A DNA stretch of 49,371 bases. Origin: Chryseobacterium kimseyorum. GTDB lineage: Bacteria > Bacteroidota > Bacteroidia > Flavobacteriales > Weeksellaceae. Location: contig NZ_JAPDHW010000021.1 of NCBI RefSeq assembly GCF_025971945.1, positions 1 through 49,371 on the forward strand, in the 5' to 3' direction. Below, piece after piece: positions 18,312 to 27,082 of the stretch. Within the stretch, counting starts at the first letter, position 1. The number at the start of each line of letters is the position of its first letter. Made by a program: the position numbers and the translations under genes. The notes under the pieces are model-generated. The model saw only the letters and a list, made by a program, of their open reading frames with translations. It searched no databases and had not been told where the DNA came from.

Positions 18312-18610
18312 CGTTTTTATCCAATAAAATTAAATAGGAATTCCACAATCGTCTAAGATATTTTAAAAAAAAAATTTAAGTCACTGATGTTTAATCATTT
18401 TCCCTCAATTATGATAAAATGTTTAGTATGCTAATTACTTCAACAATTTTGATTTTAAATATCTTGATTTTCTTGAAAAACAAACTTACTTGATTAATTA
18501 AAACTCTGAACGAAACGATGATAATGAAAGTTATTTTAGGACACTAATTCACATTTTATTTTCCTGTACAAAACTAAAACTTTTGCCACAGATTAACAGT
18601 TATAAAAATG

Positions 18611-19078
18611 TTAACTCTCTATTACCTGTAGGATCACCTCATATTCAAACCCCCTACTCCTAAGATAGGTAATGGTCTTTGATCTTTTCTGATAGTCTTT
18701 CAATCCTTTCAGTTTAGATTCATAATTTTCGTATAATCTTTTGACAGTTTTCAGGTAATCATCCTCGTGAATTTCGTCATAACAGCGGTTGATTAACTTT
18801 TCTGTAATACCTTTCTGCTTAAGATGTATCTTGATTTTGGTTTTACCCCAATGTTTAATATTAAATTTCCCTCGAATATAACTTCTGGTGAAACGCTCCT
18901 CATTCAGATAATTTTCTTTCATCAAATACAGAAGAATCTCCTCCTTTGCCTCAGGAATTAAGACAAACTCTCTCATCTTCTGCTCCACCTCTGCATGGCA
19001 ACGGTCTTGGTAAACACAGTAGTTAACCAATTTCTGTTTCGTTTCTTCAAAAGTAAAAAGTTTTTTTTCCGGCTGCAT
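18611..19078 (-). CDS. recX: RecX family regulatory protein
   Basis: A 155-residue, highly basic, helical protein built from three-helix RecX repeats. Typical blocks are CVYQDRCHAEVEQKM (repeat 1), YLMKENYLNEERFTRSYIRGKFNIKHWGKTKI read as YLNEERF and WGKTKI (repeat 2), and RSRGFEYEVILQVI at the end. RecX binds RecA filaments and limits recombinase activity. In most bacteria it follows recA, but here it stands alone between glyA and the polysaccharide locus, as seen elsewhere in Bacteroidota. A heptanucleotide array lies 8 bases before the start, in the leader. Confidence 0.92.
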   Translation of the reverse strand: MQPEKKLFTFEETKQKLVNYCVYQDRCHAEVEQKMREFVLIPEAKEEILLYLMKENYLNEERFTRSYIRGKFNIKHWGKTKIKIHLKQKGITEKLINRCYDEIHEDDYLKTVKRLYENYESKLKGLKDYQKRSKTITYLRSRGFEYEVILQVIES

Positions 19079-19086
19079 TCTTTATG

Positions 19087-19114
19087 ATTGATGATTGATG
19101 ATTGATGATTGATG
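19087..19114. repeat. Heptanucleotide tandem array (ATTGATG)4
   Basis: Four perfect copies of ATTGATG in a row, between the glyA terminator and the recX start codon (8 bases away). Copy-number change would alter the recX leader length by 7 bases without touching the coding frame. Confidence 0.95.
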
Positions 19115-19132
19115 ACGAAATTAATACTTATT

Positions 19133-19162
19133 AAAAAGAGGCACAAAATAATTTTGCACCTC
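19133..19162 (-). terminator. Rho-independent terminator of glyA
   Basis: On the minus strand GAGG-TGCAAAAT pairs with ATTTTGTGCCTC, with a two-base internal mismatch, followed by TTTTT (19137-19133). It sits 62 bases after the glyA stop, so recX probably has its own promoter or depends on read-through. Confidence 0.75.
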
Positions 19163-19224
19163 TATATATATTTCTATTTTCTTTACTTAAAGCCATTAGC
19201 TAGGTGCCAATTGCCAGAAAAATA

Positions 19225-20490
19225 TTAATAATTGAATAAGGCTTTACCTTCCATTAATTCATTTACTTTCTTTTTCACAGAAGAAATAACCTCTTCATTT
19301 TTGATATTATCAACTACCTCAGAAACCAATCCTGCGATGGTTTCCATATCGTTTTCTTTTAATCCTCTTGTGGTAATTGCAGCAGTTCCGAATCTGATAC
19401 CTGAAGTTGTAAATGGAGATTTATCATCAAAAGGAACCATATTCTTGTTACAGGTAATATCTGCTTTTACTAAAGCTTTCTCGGTTTCTTTTCCGTTTAC
19501 GCCTTTGTTTCTAAGATCAACCAACATCAGGTGATTGTCTGTTCCGCCGCTTACAATATCAAATCCGTTGCTGATCATGGCCTTTGATAAAGCCTGAGCA
19601 TTTGCCTGTACTTGCTTAGCATACGTTAAAAACTGATCATCAATTGCCTCAGCAAAAGCTACCGCTTTACCTGCAATAACGTGCTCCAATGGACCTCCCT
19701 GAATTCCTGGGAATACAGCTCCGTCAAGAACCTGACTCATCTGCTTGATTTCTCCTTTTGGAGTTTTGTGACCATAAGTATTTTCAAAATCTTTACCCAT
19801 CATGATCATTCCACCTCTTGGACCTCTTAACGTCTTGTGAGTCGTCGTTGTTACAACGTGGCAATGTTCGAATGGATTATTTAAAAGACCTTTTGCCACC
19901 AAACCTGCCGGGTGTGCAATATCTGCCCAAAGTGTAGCACCAATTTCGTCTGCAACCTCCCTGAATTTTGCGTAATCTAAATCTCTTGAGTATGCCGAGA
20001 AACCTGCAATTAGCATTTTTGGTTTTTCTCTCAATGCCACCTCTCTCATTTGGTCATAATCAATAAGACCGGTTTCCTGCTGAACACCGTAAGAAACAAC
20101 ATCGTACTGAATTCCGGAAAAATTCACTGCAGAACCGTGGGTAAGGTGACCTCCCATTGACAAATCCATCCCCATGATTTTATCTCCGGGTTTTAAAACT
20201 GCCAGATAAATTGCCGCATTCGCCTGAGAACCGGAATGTGGCTGAACGTTTACATAATCAACACCAAAAAGCTGCTTTGCTCTTTCGATTGCCAATGTTT
20301 CAACCTCATCTACTACTTCACAACCTCCGTAATATCTTTTTCCGGGATATCCTTCTGCATATTTGTTTGTCAACACACTTCCCATCGCTTTCATCACGTT
20401 TTCAGAAACAAAGTTTTCTGAAGCAATAAGTTCTAATCCGTGGGATTGTCTTTCTCTTTCTTTTTCGATAAGGTCAAAAATAATGTCCAT
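19225..20490 (-). CDS. glyA: Serine hydroxymethyltransferase
   Basis: A 421-residue PLP enzyme of normal length. Key blocks: ELIASENFVSE near the start, the YAEGYPGKRYYGGCE substrate region (44-58), HSGSQANA (about 85-92) for cofactor binding, ADIAHPAGL, and the Schiff-base Lys in VVTTTTHKTLRGPRGG. It interconverts serine and glycine with tetrahydrofolate, supplying one-carbon units. It is monocistronic: a -7 element lies 30 bases upstream and a terminator directly downstream. Confidence 0.98.
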   Translation of the reverse strand: MDIIFDLIEKERERQSHGLELIASENFVSENVMKAMGSVLTNKYAEGYPGKRYYGGCEVVDEVETLAIERAKQLFGVDYVNVQPHSGSQANAAIYLAVLKPGDKIMGMDLSMGGHLTHGSAVNFSGIQYDVVSYGVQQETGLIDYDQMREVALREKPKMLIAGFSAYSRDLDYAKFREVADEIGATLWADIAHPAGLVAKGLLNNPFEHCHVVTTTTHKTLRGPRGGMIMMGKDFENTYGHKTPKGEIKQMSQVLDGAVFPGIQGGPLEHVIAGKAVAFAEAIDDQFLTYAKQVQANAQALSKAMISNGFDIVSGGTDNHLMLVDLRNKGVNGKETEKALVKADITCNKNMVPFDDKSPFTTSGIRFGTAAITTRGLKENDMETIAGLVSEVVDNIKNEEVISSVKKKVNELMEGKALFNY

Positions 20491-20519
20491 TTACTTTTAG
20501 ATTTTTAGATTTTGAATGC

Positions 20520-20527
20520 CAAAATTA
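20520..20527 (-). promoter_or_regulatory. -7 element of the glyA promoter
   Basis: TAATTTTG on the minus strand fits TAnnTTTG, 30 bases upstream of the glyA start. Between it and the ATG is a short period-8 repeat of TTTTAGAT. The -33 position is not clear. Confidence 0.5.
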
Positions 20528-20728
20528 CGGAATTTTAGAGAATTATTGGTTATCAATCAAGTCATTAATTTACAATTGATAAATCATCCCTTGTTTCCTC
20601 AGTAATATTTCAGATTTTCAGTTCGTTCAATGTAGAGACGCTGTTTTCATAAAATTCGTTAAGATTAGTTACGATGGAGTTTGAGGAATAAATTTTGAAT
20701 AATTTTAAAAACTATATTAATAAAAATA

Positions 20729-20736
20729 TATATTTG
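20729..20736 (+). promoter_or_regulatory. -7 element for the 97-residue unknown gene
   Basis: TATATTTG on the plus strand, 36 bases before the ATG at 20772, matches TAnnTTTG exactly. A purine-rich AAAGGAAAAAA at about 20751-20761 lies between. No clear -33. Confidence 0.5.
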
Positions 20737-20771
20737 AATAAATCTTATTAAAGGAAAAAACAGTCAGAGTT

Positions 20772-21065
20772 ATGGGAAAGAAAAAATACAAAAAACAATT
20801 GCTAAAATCTTTAAAATCTCTTGGTGAATCTGAATATTTAATCCTTAAAAGTATGACCAATCTTATGATACAGCGTGAATTGAAGAAAAACAATATCACA
20901 TTCAAAGACGGTGACACATTTAGCTTCAAGGATAATATTTTTGATTACAGCGAAGATAAAAATGTAAGATCTTTAGCCAAACTTCGACGTCATATGTTGA
21001 AAACAATGAACAAATTGGTAGTAAAGAATAAGTTTAAAGACAAAGAAATTAAGTTTTTGAGTTAA
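20772..21065 (+). CDS. Small basic protein of unknown function
   Basis: A 97-residue protein I do not recognise. It is lysine-rich (N-terminal MGKKKYKKQLLKSLKSLGES), has no signal peptide or membrane span, and looks helical with a short strand region (ITFKDGDTFSFKDN). Gene status is supported by a perfect -7 element, a purine-rich leader, ATG start and a strong terminator 28 bases after the stop. Such basic small proteins often bind nucleic acid or ribosomes, but nothing here proves it. Confidence 0.7.
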   Translation: MGKKKYKKQLLKSLKSLGESEYLILKSMTNLMIQRELKKNNITFKDGDTFSFKDNIFDYSEDKNVRSLAKLRRHMLKTMNKLVVKNKFKDKEIKFLS

Positions 21066-21092
21066 TATTTACTGTTCATCATTACACAAAAT

Positions 21093-21131
21093 AAAAGAGT
21101 CCTGACATTGGTAAAGTGTACGGACTCTTTT
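21093..21131. terminator. Bidirectional terminator
   Basis: A perfect 10-base stem AAAAGAGTCC / GGACTCTTTT with a 19-base loop; T-runs result on both strands. It separates the plus-strand small gene from the converging minus-strand hydrolase operon and can serve both. Confidence 0.85.
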
Positions 21132-21156
21132 TATGTTTTCAAACAACTTCTAAACA

Positions 21157-22569
21157 TTATTTTCCTTCAGCGACATTCATCAGTTCAAAACAAAGCTGAT
21201 CAATATTTCCCATTTTGGGATTGAAAGCCGAAACATTTGATAAAATAATAACTGCATTTTTATTTTCAGTATTAAAAGCTAAGGATGAAGAATACCCTCC
21301 GGTTCCACCGTTATGCCACAAAAACTCTTCGTTATTTTTGCTTTTTAAAATATGCCATCCCAACCCGATTTTCATCTTTTCATTAATCGTAAAACTTGGT
21401 TTTCTTGTTAATGCCAATACTACGTTTTTAGGATTGAACTGAGCCTGTACAAATTTTGACAAGTCTTCCGTGGTCGATAAAATTCCGCCGCCGCCAAATA
21501 AAGCATCAAAATCCCAATTAGGAACTTCTTTTCCATCTGTGTTGAGTCCGGAAACCAATTGATCTCTCAGGTTTTGTGAACTCGTATAAGAATTTTTCAT
21601 TTTATACTGATCGAAGATTCTTTTCTGAAGTAATTTCTGAAATGTCGTTTTCTGACTCAGACCCAATGTGTAACCCAATAAACCTGCACCCAAATTAGAA
21701 TATTCATATTTTTGAGGATTATTTTCTAATTTCAAATTGTTTTTAAGATAGCTCTCAATATCACTTTTACTGTAATTTTTGTACGGATTTTCTTCGTTTG
21801 ATGTATTCAAATTATCTGGTAAGCGCGGCAAACCGGAAGTATGATTGGCTAAACTTTCAAATTTGAGTTTTATATTATCTTTCAATGTAAAAGCATAATA
21901 AGAATTAATATTATCGTTTAAATTAATCTTTTTATCCTCGACCAATGAAGCCAAAACCGTTGCAGTAAAAGCTTTCGTAAGAGAACCTATTTCAAAAACT
22001 TTATTTTGATTTGAAACGCTTTTTACAGAATCATTTCGTTTGATAATTCCATAAAAACTGGTTTTTCCATTTTCAATAAAAGCTATCGAAATCTGAGTAT
22101 TATTCGGGAAATCTTTAACCTTTAGGAATATATTTTCACTAATTTTTTCAGGAAAGTTTTTTAATGCATTTATCGTTGTGCTATTTGTATCAGCTTTATT
22201 TGCTTTTGGCTCTTCAAAAGGTTTTACAAAAAATCCGTTGATTTTATTTTTGTCATCTAAAGAAATATTCACCGACAAAACAGCTCTCTCAAATTTGGTT
22301 TTGTAATTAGCATACGTTTGCTGATTATTGACAAATTCTTTACTTTCAATGGCACCAACCTGCTGTTTTAATCCTGATAAAAACTGTTTTGTATCTTCAA
22401 GAGGCAATGCTTTTTGCATTTCGGGGGAGAAACTATTAAAAATGTTTTCGTATTTCCCGGAATTAAAATCATTCTGAAAAACGTCGAATGCAGTTTTGTA
22501 GTTATTTGACTGAGCAAAACACAAAGTAGCCATCAGACTGAGCATCAAAAAAGACAATATCTTCTTCAT
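21157..22569 (-). CDS. Secreted serine hydrolase, class C beta-lactamase fold, with N-terminal DUF3887-like domain
   Basis: A 470-residue exported protein. Residues 1-19 are a signal peptide ending CFAQS. About 22-120 form a small alpha/beta domain resembling DUF3887, seen in other exported hydrolases. The rest is a beta-lactamase/DD-peptidase fold with the nucleophile Ser196 and Lys199 in SLTK, Tyr290-Ser-Asn292 (YSN) and the third motif His-Asn-Gly-Gly (419-422) in place of KTG. HxG at motif three points to an esterase or D-aminopeptidase-like enzyme rather than a true AmpC. It lies 37 bases downstream of the adaptor gene, so it is probably the last gene of the exporter operon. Substrate unknown. 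Confidence 0.85.
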   Translation of the reverse strand: MKKILSFLMLSLMATLCFAQSNNYKTAFDVFQNDFNSGKYENIFNSFSPEMQKALPLEDTKQFLSGLKQQVGAIESKEFVNNQQTYANYKTKFERAVLSVNISLDDKNKINGFFVKPFEEPKANKADTNSTTINALKNFPEKISENIFLKVKDFPNNTQISIAFIENGKTSFYGIIKRNDSVKSVSNQNKVFEIGSLTKAFTATVLASLVEDKKINLNDNINSYYAFTLKDNIKLKFESLANHTSGLPRLPDNLNTSNEENPYKNYSKSDIESYLKNNLKLENNPQKYEYSNLGAGLLGYTLGLSQKTTFQKLLQKRIFDQYKMKNSYTSSQNLRDQLVSGLNTDGKEVPNWDFDALFGGGGILSTTEDLSKFVQAQFNPKNVVLALTRKPSFTINEKMKIGLGWHILKSKNNEEFLWHNGGTGGYSSSLAFNTENKNAVIILSNVSAFNPKMGNIDQLCFELMNVAEGK

Positions 22570-22606
22570 ATCATTTCGCTGAATTTAAATTAAATTCTTT
22601 CTAAAT

Positions 22607-23803
22607 TTATTTCTTCGCTTTTTCTTTCAACTCTTCTTTGTCTTTATCTGAAGGATTCCAAACTTTAACATCTGCGTTATTATCTATTCCTGAAAGAATC
22701 TGAACGTTAATTCCGTCGCTTGCGCCCAATTTTACATACGTTTTCTTGAATTTTCCGTCTTTTTGTTTCACCTCAACAAAAGGAACATCCTTACCGTTTT
22801 TCTTTTCGTACTGCACTAAAGATTCATCCAAAAGCAATGCATTTTTCTGAGAGCTCATTACAATTTCTCCATTTGCTGAAAATCCGGCTCTGATGTATTC
22901 GTTATTTGGATTTTTCACATCACCCTCAACCGGGAATTTAATTGTTCCATTGGTATCTTTTCCTTTTGGAGCAATCATTGTCAATGTACCGGGAAAAGAT
23001 TTATTCTGTAAAGCTCCGATAACTATTTTCATGTCCATTCCCTGCTTCAGTTTTCCGGCTTGAGCTTCATCAATTTCACCCTGGAAAATTAATGAATTCA
23101 AATCTGCAATTGAACAAATAGTTGTTCCGGCGTTGAATGAATTCGCTTCAATTACCTGACTTCCCACTTTTACGGGAACTTCAAGAACTGTTCCTGCAGC
23201 TTTTGAACGAATTTGTGTTGTTGCCAAACCCTGCAATTCAGGAATAGCACCGGTTTTCACGATCTGTAAAGATTTTTGTGCAGTTACCAATTGCTGATTG
23301 GCATTTTTCAATGTTTGCTGCTGTGTATATAATTGCTGTTGAGCCGTCAAATATTCCTGCTTAGAAATTACACCTTGTTTGTACAGTTTTTCTGACATTG
23401 CAAATTGAGTCTGCGCATTGGAAACATTCATTTTTGCATTGCTTATTTGCAGCTGTGAATTCTGAACATTTTGTGTTGCATTATTTACTTCCGCAATGTT
23501 TGGTATAATTCTTACCGTCGCAATCAATTGTCCTGCTTCTACTCGGTCACCTTCATCAACCAAAATTTTATCAATAATTCCTGCAATATTGGGCTTAATC
23601 TCGATTTCTTCCTTTGGAACAATTTTTCCGGTAGCCATCACTTTATCGTCCATATTCTGAACCGTCGGTTTTCTGGTCAGGAAAGCTTCACTTTCTGTAG
23701 AATTTGATTTTACAAGATAACTGATCCCAGAGATCAATGCGATCGCAAATATGAGTCCTAAAACAATGTAAATGGCTTTCTTCCAGGTGAACTTCTTTTT
23801 CAT
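22607..23803 (-). CDS. Periplasmic adaptor (MacA/HlyD family) of an ABC exporter
   Basis: A 398-residue membrane fusion protein. One N-terminal membrane helix (about 10-28) is followed by a lipoyl half-motif (GIIDKILVDEGDRVEAGQLIATV), a coiled-coil hairpin rich in Gln/Asn (about 110-190), the second lipoyl half (RSKAAGTVLEVPVKVGSQV) and beta-barrel domains. It would link the inner-membrane permeases to an outer-membrane TolC-like channel; no TolC gene is in the window. It lies 64 bases after the second permease. MacA-like is the best reading because both permeases are of the MacB type. Confidence 0.92.
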   Translation of the reverse strand: MKKKFTWKKAIYIVLGLIFAIALISGISYLVKSNSTESEAFLTRKPTVQNMDDKVMATGKIVPKEEIEIKPNIAGIIDKILVDEGDRVEAGQLIATVRIIPNIAEVNNATQNVQNSQLQISNAKMNVSNAQTQFAMSEKLYKQGVISKQEYLTAQQQLYTQQQTLKNANQQLVTAQKSLQIVKTGAIPELQGLATTQIRSKAAGTVLEVPVKVGSQVIEANSFNAGTTICSIADLNSLIFQGEIDEAQAGKLKQGMDMKIVIGALQNKSFPGTLTMIAPKGKDTNGTIKFPVEGDVKNPNNEYIRAGFSANGEIVMSSQKNALLLDESLVQYEKKNGKDVPFVEVKQKDGKFKKTYVKLGASDGINVQILSGIDNNADVKVWNPSDKDKEELKEKAKK

Positions 23804-23867
23804 ATAATAGTTTATTTTTTTTAAATTATAATTAAGAGTGTGAGGTAAAAATAAATTGATTTTTAAA

Positions 23868-25139
23868 TCACTCGCTTCTTAAAGCTTCAATAGGTCTAAT
23901 CTTTACTGCGCGCTGAGCAGGAATCATCCCGATAATTAATCCCAATAAAATCATGATTCCCATCGCTGCAAAAACTTCAGAGTAATTGACTGTCGGATTA
24001 TAAAATGGAAATTTGTCCTGATTTTTGGTTAAAATATCAATGATCATCAACAGCATAATTCCGAATATAAACCCAAGTAATCCTGATGCCAGCGTAATTA
24101 CTACACTTTCCAACAAAATCTGATTTCGCACTTCTGATGGTTTTGCTCCCAATGCTCGTCTGATTCCTATTTCTTTAGTTCGTTCTGTTACCGTGATGAG
24201 AAGTATATTTGAAATGGCAATAACTCCGGCAATAATAGTCAGCGTCCCCACAATAATGGTCAGAAGCTGCATTCCCGTTAAAAATCCGGTTACTTTTTCA
24301 AACATTTTACCTAAATTAAAGGTTCCGAATGCGTTGGTATCTTCGGGAGAGACATTGTTTTTCTTTTTAAGTTCTGCTTTGGCGAGATCTTCCACAACAG
24401 CGAGATCGGCATCGGGCTTACTTACCACTGCAAAGAAATCTACTTTATCACCGTCATTAAACATCTTGGTAAAGGTTGACAGTGGTATAAATGCCGTCGT
24501 ATCATTATTGTTGGGGCCACCTGCCTGCGCAACCTTATACACACCGATGACATTAAAAAATAATCCTTTAATATTGATCGATTTCCCAATTGGATTTTCA
24601 TTTTTCTTAGCATCAAAAAAGTTTTTATAAATTGCTTCTCCGATGACTACGACACTTTTATTTGAAGTGACGTCTGCATCATTCAGATATCGCCCAAAAA
24701 TCAGCTTTTTCTCAGAAATTTTATTTCCAACAGGATAATCTCCTGTAAGGGTATATACCGCAGTTTTTCCGTTTCTGCTCATCTGCTCACCGGCATTTCC
24801 AAAGCTTCCTCTAGAGTTCTGAGGCGAGATATAATCGATCTGAGGAATTCTTCTCTGCAATAATTCCATATCAGGTAAATGAAGACTTACTTCTCTACCT
24901 TTTGGAAAACCATTATACGGAATAGATGTAGTCTGTGCCCACATAAAGATTGAGTTTGTAGCAAGACCGGAAAACAGTTTGTCAAAACCATTCTCCATTC
25001 CTTTTGCAGCTCCGAGAAGACTTACAAATAGAAACATTCCCCAACCTACCCCAATCATGGTAAGAAACGTACGGAGTTTATTATTCTTCAGTGAATAATA
25101 AATTTCCTGCCAGGTATCTTTTTTAAATAAAATGTTCAT
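23868..25139 (-). CDS. MacB-like ABC transporter permease (second)
   Basis: A 423-residue permease of the MacB/FtsX type without the fused ATPase domain of E. coli MacB. Four membrane spans are visible: one near 22-42, then a large periplasmic MacB_PCD domain (about 50-270), then three C-terminal spans. The motif TERTKEIGIRRALGAKPSEV is the coupling helix region contacting the ATPase, and the C terminus ends AVKIRPIEALRSE as usual. It is paralogous to the permease encoded upstream (25292-26521), so the complex is likely a heterodimer of two permeases with two copies of the ATPase at 27128. Confidence 0.93.
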   Translation of the reverse strand: MNILFKKDTWQEIYYSLKNNKLRTFLTMIGVGWGMFLFVSLLGAAKGMENGFDKLFSGLATNSIFMWAQTTSIPYNGFPKGREVSLHLPDMELLQRRIPQIDYISPQNSRGSFGNAGEQMSRNGKTAVYTLTGDYPVGNKISEKKLIFGRYLNDADVTSNKSVVVIGEAIYKNFFDAKKNENPIGKSINIKGLFFNVIGVYKVAQAGGPNNNDTTAFIPLSTFTKMFNDGDKVDFFAVVSKPDADLAVVEDLAKAELKKKNNVSPEDTNAFGTFNLGKMFEKVTGFLTGMQLLTIIVGTLTIIAGVIAISNILLITVTERTKEIGIRRALGAKPSEVRNQILLESVVITLASGLLGFIFGIMLLMIIDILTKNQDKFPFYNPTVNYSEVFAAMGIMILLGLIIGMIPAQRAVKIRPIEALRSE

Positions 25140-25167
25140 TTTTAAAATGTCAGTTTTTTCCTTTATA

Positions 25168-25216
25168 AAAGTGAATTTGCTTCGCTGTGAATTTTGCTTT
25201 GCAAGTCAATTATTTT
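25168..25216 (-). repeat. GCTTCGC-centred intergenic repeat, copy A
   Basis: On the plus strand AAAGTGAATTTGCTTCGC, then TGTGAATTTTGCTTTGCAA, then GTCAATTATTTTT. Nearly identical to copy B at 26546-26594, each lying just before a permease start. The core TTGC-TTY-GCAA can fold as a small hairpin. Confidence 0.85.
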
Positions 25217-25291
25217 TATCCTTTTTCTGAATTTTAATATTAATTATGAAATTCAAATTGAAAAAATTTATAATTAACCATTCACTTTTCG

Positions 25292-26521
25292 CTATTCTGT
25301 TCTCAAAGCTTCGATAGGTCTAATTCTTGAAGCTCTGTATGCCGGAATAAATCCTGCAATCAATCCTGAAATAACAAGACTGATGAATGCTGCCAAGATC
25401 AATCCCCATCCTACACTCGGATCTTTAATAAAATATTTTTCTAAGCTGTCTCCTATTAATTCTAAAGTCAAAACTCCTATTCCCACCCCGACAAAACCGG
25501 AAATTACGGTAATGACGATACTTTCCTGCATAATCAGCGCAACAATACTTCGGGGCTTGGCTCCAATAGCTTTTCTTACTCCTATTTCCTTAGTACGCTC
25601 TTTTACGATGTACACCATGATATTACTGATCCCAATAATTCCGGCGAGCAGTGTACCCATTCCGATAAATCCTACAATAATCGTTATAACAAACAGAAAA
25701 GTAAAAGAATCCTGCAATCCTTCTGCGCGGTTATTTACTCCTACTGCATTCTGATCATCAGGAGACACTTTCTTTCTGGCTCTCAGTTCTTTCTCAAGTT
25801 CTTTCCCGTATTTAATTGCCTGATCGGGCTGCATTTTTTCGTCATAAGCTATAAATACAGTGCTTATCGTATCAGATCCTTTTTTAACCTGCTGAAGTGT
25901 AGAAATCGGCACACTGATCATCCGCTCATCCCAGTCTCCTCCATCATCACTAAATACACCAATCACTTTGAAAATACTGCCGTTGATTTCCAAGTCTTTT
26001 CCTATCGGATCACCATTTTTAATCAGATCACGCTGTACCATCCTTCCAATCACGGCAACATAGTGATCATTTTCTATGTCCCTTTTGGAAATAAATCTCC
26101 CGTTCATCAGTTTTCTGTTTTCAATAAAAGCCTCCTCATCATTAGCCCCGGAGATCTGATAACTCCCACTTTCTTTACCGTATTTCACTAAAAAATTTGT
26201 GGAATATCTTGGAGTTGAATACTGCACTTTTTCCGGCTGAGAGTTGATCAGCGCCTCATAATCGGAGTTGTTGAGCGTTACCTGTCTATCCGCCTGAAGT
26301 CCGCCGTATGCAATATTGGTACGACCTGTAAAAATCGTAATTAAGTTTTGTGCATCTCTTGTAAAACCTTCCTGAAAAGCATTTTGCAAACCATTTCCAA
26401 TACCGAAAAGCACAATAAAAATGTACAGTCCCAGAGCTACCGTAAATCCCGAAAGCACCGTCCGCAATACATTACTGCGAATAGAACTGAATATTTCCTG
26501 CCAACGATCTAGATCAAACAT
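25292..26521 (-). CDS. MacB-like ABC transporter permease (first)
   Basis: A 409-residue permease from the ATG at 26521. The frame is open 22 codons further upstream (to 26587), but that extension runs through the repeat at 26546 and the chosen Met gives the family-like MFDLDRWQEIFSSIRSN start. It has one N-terminal span, a periplasmic domain of about 220 residues, and three C-terminal spans, with the coupling motif VKERTKEIGVRKAIGAKP and the C terminus ASRIRPIEALRTE. Same family and layout as the next gene. The pair would export a peptide, lipid or drug-like substrate with the ATPase; the cargo is unknown. Confidence 0.92.
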   Translation of the reverse strand: MFDLDRWQEIFSSIRSNVLRTVLSGFTVALGLYIFIVLFGIGNGLQNAFQEGFTRDAQNLITIFTGRTNIAYGGLQADRQVTLNNSDYEALINSQPEKVQYSTPRYSTNFLVKYGKESGSYQISGANDEEAFIENRKLMNGRFISKRDIENDHYVAVIGRMVQRDLIKNGDPIGKDLEINGSIFKVIGVFSDDGGDWDERMISVPISTLQQVKKGSDTISTVFIAYDEKMQPDQAIKYGKELEKELRARKKVSPDDQNAVGVNNRAEGLQDSFTFLFVITIIVGFIGMGTLLAGIIGISNIMVYIVKERTKEIGVRKAIGAKPRSIVALIMQESIVITVISGFVGVGIGVLTLELIGDSLEKYFIKDPSVGWGLILAAFISLVISGLIAGFIPAYRASRIRPIEALRTE

Positions 26522-26545
26522 ATATTTGTTTTTTACTTTGTAAAA

Positions 26546-26594
26546 AAAGTGAATTTGCTTCGCAGTGAATTTTTGCTTGCAAGTCAATTATTTT
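26546..26594 (-). repeat. GCTTCGC-centred intergenic repeat, copy B
   Basis: On the plus strand AAAGTGAATTTGCTTCGC, then AGTGAATTTTTGCTTGCAA, then GTCAATTATTTTC. Differs from copy A only by one substitution and small length changes over about 48 bases. Confidence 0.85.
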
Positions 26595-26649
26595 CAATGT
26601 CAATTTTATTTTTTTGAGTCTAATATAAATTTAAATTCTTTCAAATTCA

Positions 26650-26675
26650 ATGCGGAGCAAAATTGACCACTCACC
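26650..26675 (+). repeat. Partial GCTTCGC-type repeat, copy D
   Basis: AATGCGGAGCAAAATTGAC followed by CACTCACC shows the right half of the core seen in copies A-C (AGCAAAATTSAC), in the orientation of copy C. It is adjacent to the stop of the four-helix-bundle gene. Confidence 0.6.
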
Positions 26676-26680
26676 ATTGA

Positions 26681-27031
26681 CTACTTTAACATTCCACTTA
26701 AAAGAATAAATGTCGTTTTTAATTTGTTACCTGCTTTTTGTAAATCTTCTAAAATAAGATATTCTGATTCTAAAATAAGATCAAAACAAGAATCTAACTC
26801 TATAACAGAGCCTCTTGCGATTTCAAAATATCTCTTTCTTTCGTTTTCAGATTTTCTTGAGCAACCTTCGGTAATATTTAAAACGACTGACGTAGAAGCT
26901 CTTCGGATCTGATCCGTTAAATTATATTTTTCTTCTATCGGAAGTATTTTCAATATTGCGTAGCATTCAAATCGTAATTCTCTTGCTGACTTATAAACGT
27001 CAAGTTTATAGTGATTAAGATTTAAAAACAT
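26681..27031 (-). CDS. Four-helix-bundle protein (23S rRNA intervening-sequence family)
   Basis: A 116-residue all-helical protein. The N-terminal segment LNHYKLDVYKSARELRFECY, the central LTDQIRRASTSVVLNITEGC and the following RYFEIARGSVIELDSCFDL are the family hallmarks. Relatives were first seen encoded inside intervening sequences of 23S rRNA genes, but in Bacteroidota they are found scattered in intergenic places. It forms a pentameric bundle in known structures; the biochemical role is not established. Here it sits between the ABC ATPase and permease genes, same strand, bordered on both sides by the interspersed repeat, which suggests it came in as part of a small mobile or recombining unit. 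Confidence 0.9.
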   Translation of the reverse strand: MFLNLNHYKLDVYKSARELRFECYAILKILPIEEKYNLTDQIRRASTSVVLNITEGCSRKSENERKRYFEIARGSVIELDSCFDLILESEYLILEDLQKAGNKLKTTFILLSGMLK

Positions 27032-27082
27032 TTTTTCTCTTTTTAAACATCATTTCTGTTCATTTTTAAAAATATTTCACAT

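Larger units (their letters stand above)
18146..18610 (-). other. 465-base intergenic region between recX and the polysaccharide operon
   Basis: No reading frame worth calling. It is very AT-rich and holds the two minus-strand -7 elements at 18174 and 18304. Right after the recX stop there is a weak inverted repeat (GTTAACA and its near-complement around 18595-18617) without a T-run, so recX termination is unclear. Nothing else is recognised. Confidence 0.5.

Noticed and set aside
24193..24630. A 145-codon plus-strand frame
   Set aside because: Antisense shadow of the second MacB-like permease.
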